Origin: an uncultured Pseudodesulfovibrio sp.
GTDB taxonomy: Bacteria; Desulfobacterota; Desulfovibrionia; Desulfovibrionales; Desulfovibrionaceae
Reading direction: 5' to 3'
Assembly: GCF_963677845.1 (NCBI RefSeq)
Contig: NZ_OY782498.1
Coordinates: 3,107,518-3,171,517, forward strand
DNA: 64,000 bases
The translations under genes were made by a program, and so were the position numbers. Within the stretch, counting starts at the first letter, position 1. Every line of letters starts with the position of its first letter. This document shows, one piece after another, positions 63,422-64,000 of the stretch. The notes beneath the pieces are model-generated. The model was not told the origin of the DNA, did no database searches, and saw nothing but the letters and a program-made list of their open reading frames with translations.

Positions 63422-64000
<579 letters not shown>

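Overview
The window reads as chromosome of a sulfate-reducing Desulfovibrionaceae bacterium, close to Desulfovibrio or Pseudodesulfovibrio. That placement is an inference from gene content: a Mop-type molybdenum aldehyde oxidoreductase whose first-cluster cysteine numbering matches the D. gigas enzyme as I remember it, multihaem c-type cytochromes, large hybrid sensor kinases, an EFR1-type flavodoxin-ferredoxin protein and an apparent selenocysteine codon. No database search was possible; all family names come from motifs read in the translations.

Layout. 1-9 kb: an exported amidohydrolase, a radical SAM protein and a signalling block (two hybrid kinases, a lone receiver, a CBS-pair protein). 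9-12 kb: a TolQ/TolR-like proton channel followed by a TonB-like protein fused to an alpha/beta-hydrolase domain that lacks its nucleophile. 12-19 kb: a NarL-type two-component pair, two small heat-shock proteins, a Trm112-like protein, a PHP phosphoesterase and a U32 peptidase-like protein. 19-23.4 kb: an RND efflux pump and its adaptor. 23.7-27 kb: an overlapping four-gene operon that looks like an Mre11-Rad50 nuclease with Rad50 split into two polypeptides. 27-35 kb: housekeeping genes (tRNA methyltransferase, MurJ, MutM, ChaN-like lipoprotein, DUF429, phenylacetate-CoA ligase-like). 35.3-37.5 kb: tRNA-Lys and tRNA-Glu, then a small island scar with an orphan Rhs gene, a two-helix membrane protein in the immunity position, and an integrase C-terminal remnant.

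37.6-46 kb: EFR1 protein, arylamine N-acetyltransferase, TspO, a TudS/DUF1722 protein, methionine aminopeptidase with a SEC-C tag, and an AspT/AspD aspartate-alanine exchange and decarboxylation module that should generate proton motive force. 46-51 kb: a GAF-LuxR regulator, mop and a molybdopterin-binding MoeA-like protein. 51-56.4 kb: a same-strand cluster of a sigma factor fused to a NrtA/NasS-like ligand-binding domain, then an FNT channel, a previously unmarked 43-residue membrane protein, a molybdopterin oxidoreductase and its four-cluster ferredoxin. 56.7-58.7 kb: a chemoreceptor. 58.9-62.6 kb: a respiratory operon of zinc-ribbon protein, BASS/ACR3-like carrier, octahaem cytochrome and cytochrome b. 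A Crp/Fnr regulator is divergent from it, and the 5' part of fumC runs off the right edge.

Two observations stand out. The octahaem cytochrome is interrupted by one in-frame TGA (60883-60885) and nothing else. A perfect 7-bp hairpin lies at the distance expected of a bacterial SECIS element, so this is probably a selenocysteine cytochrome rather than a pseudogene. The sigma factor fused to a periplasmic-binding-protein-like sensor appears to be a one-component, ligand-responsive sigma factor placed upstream of a molybdoenzyme and channel operon that it may control.
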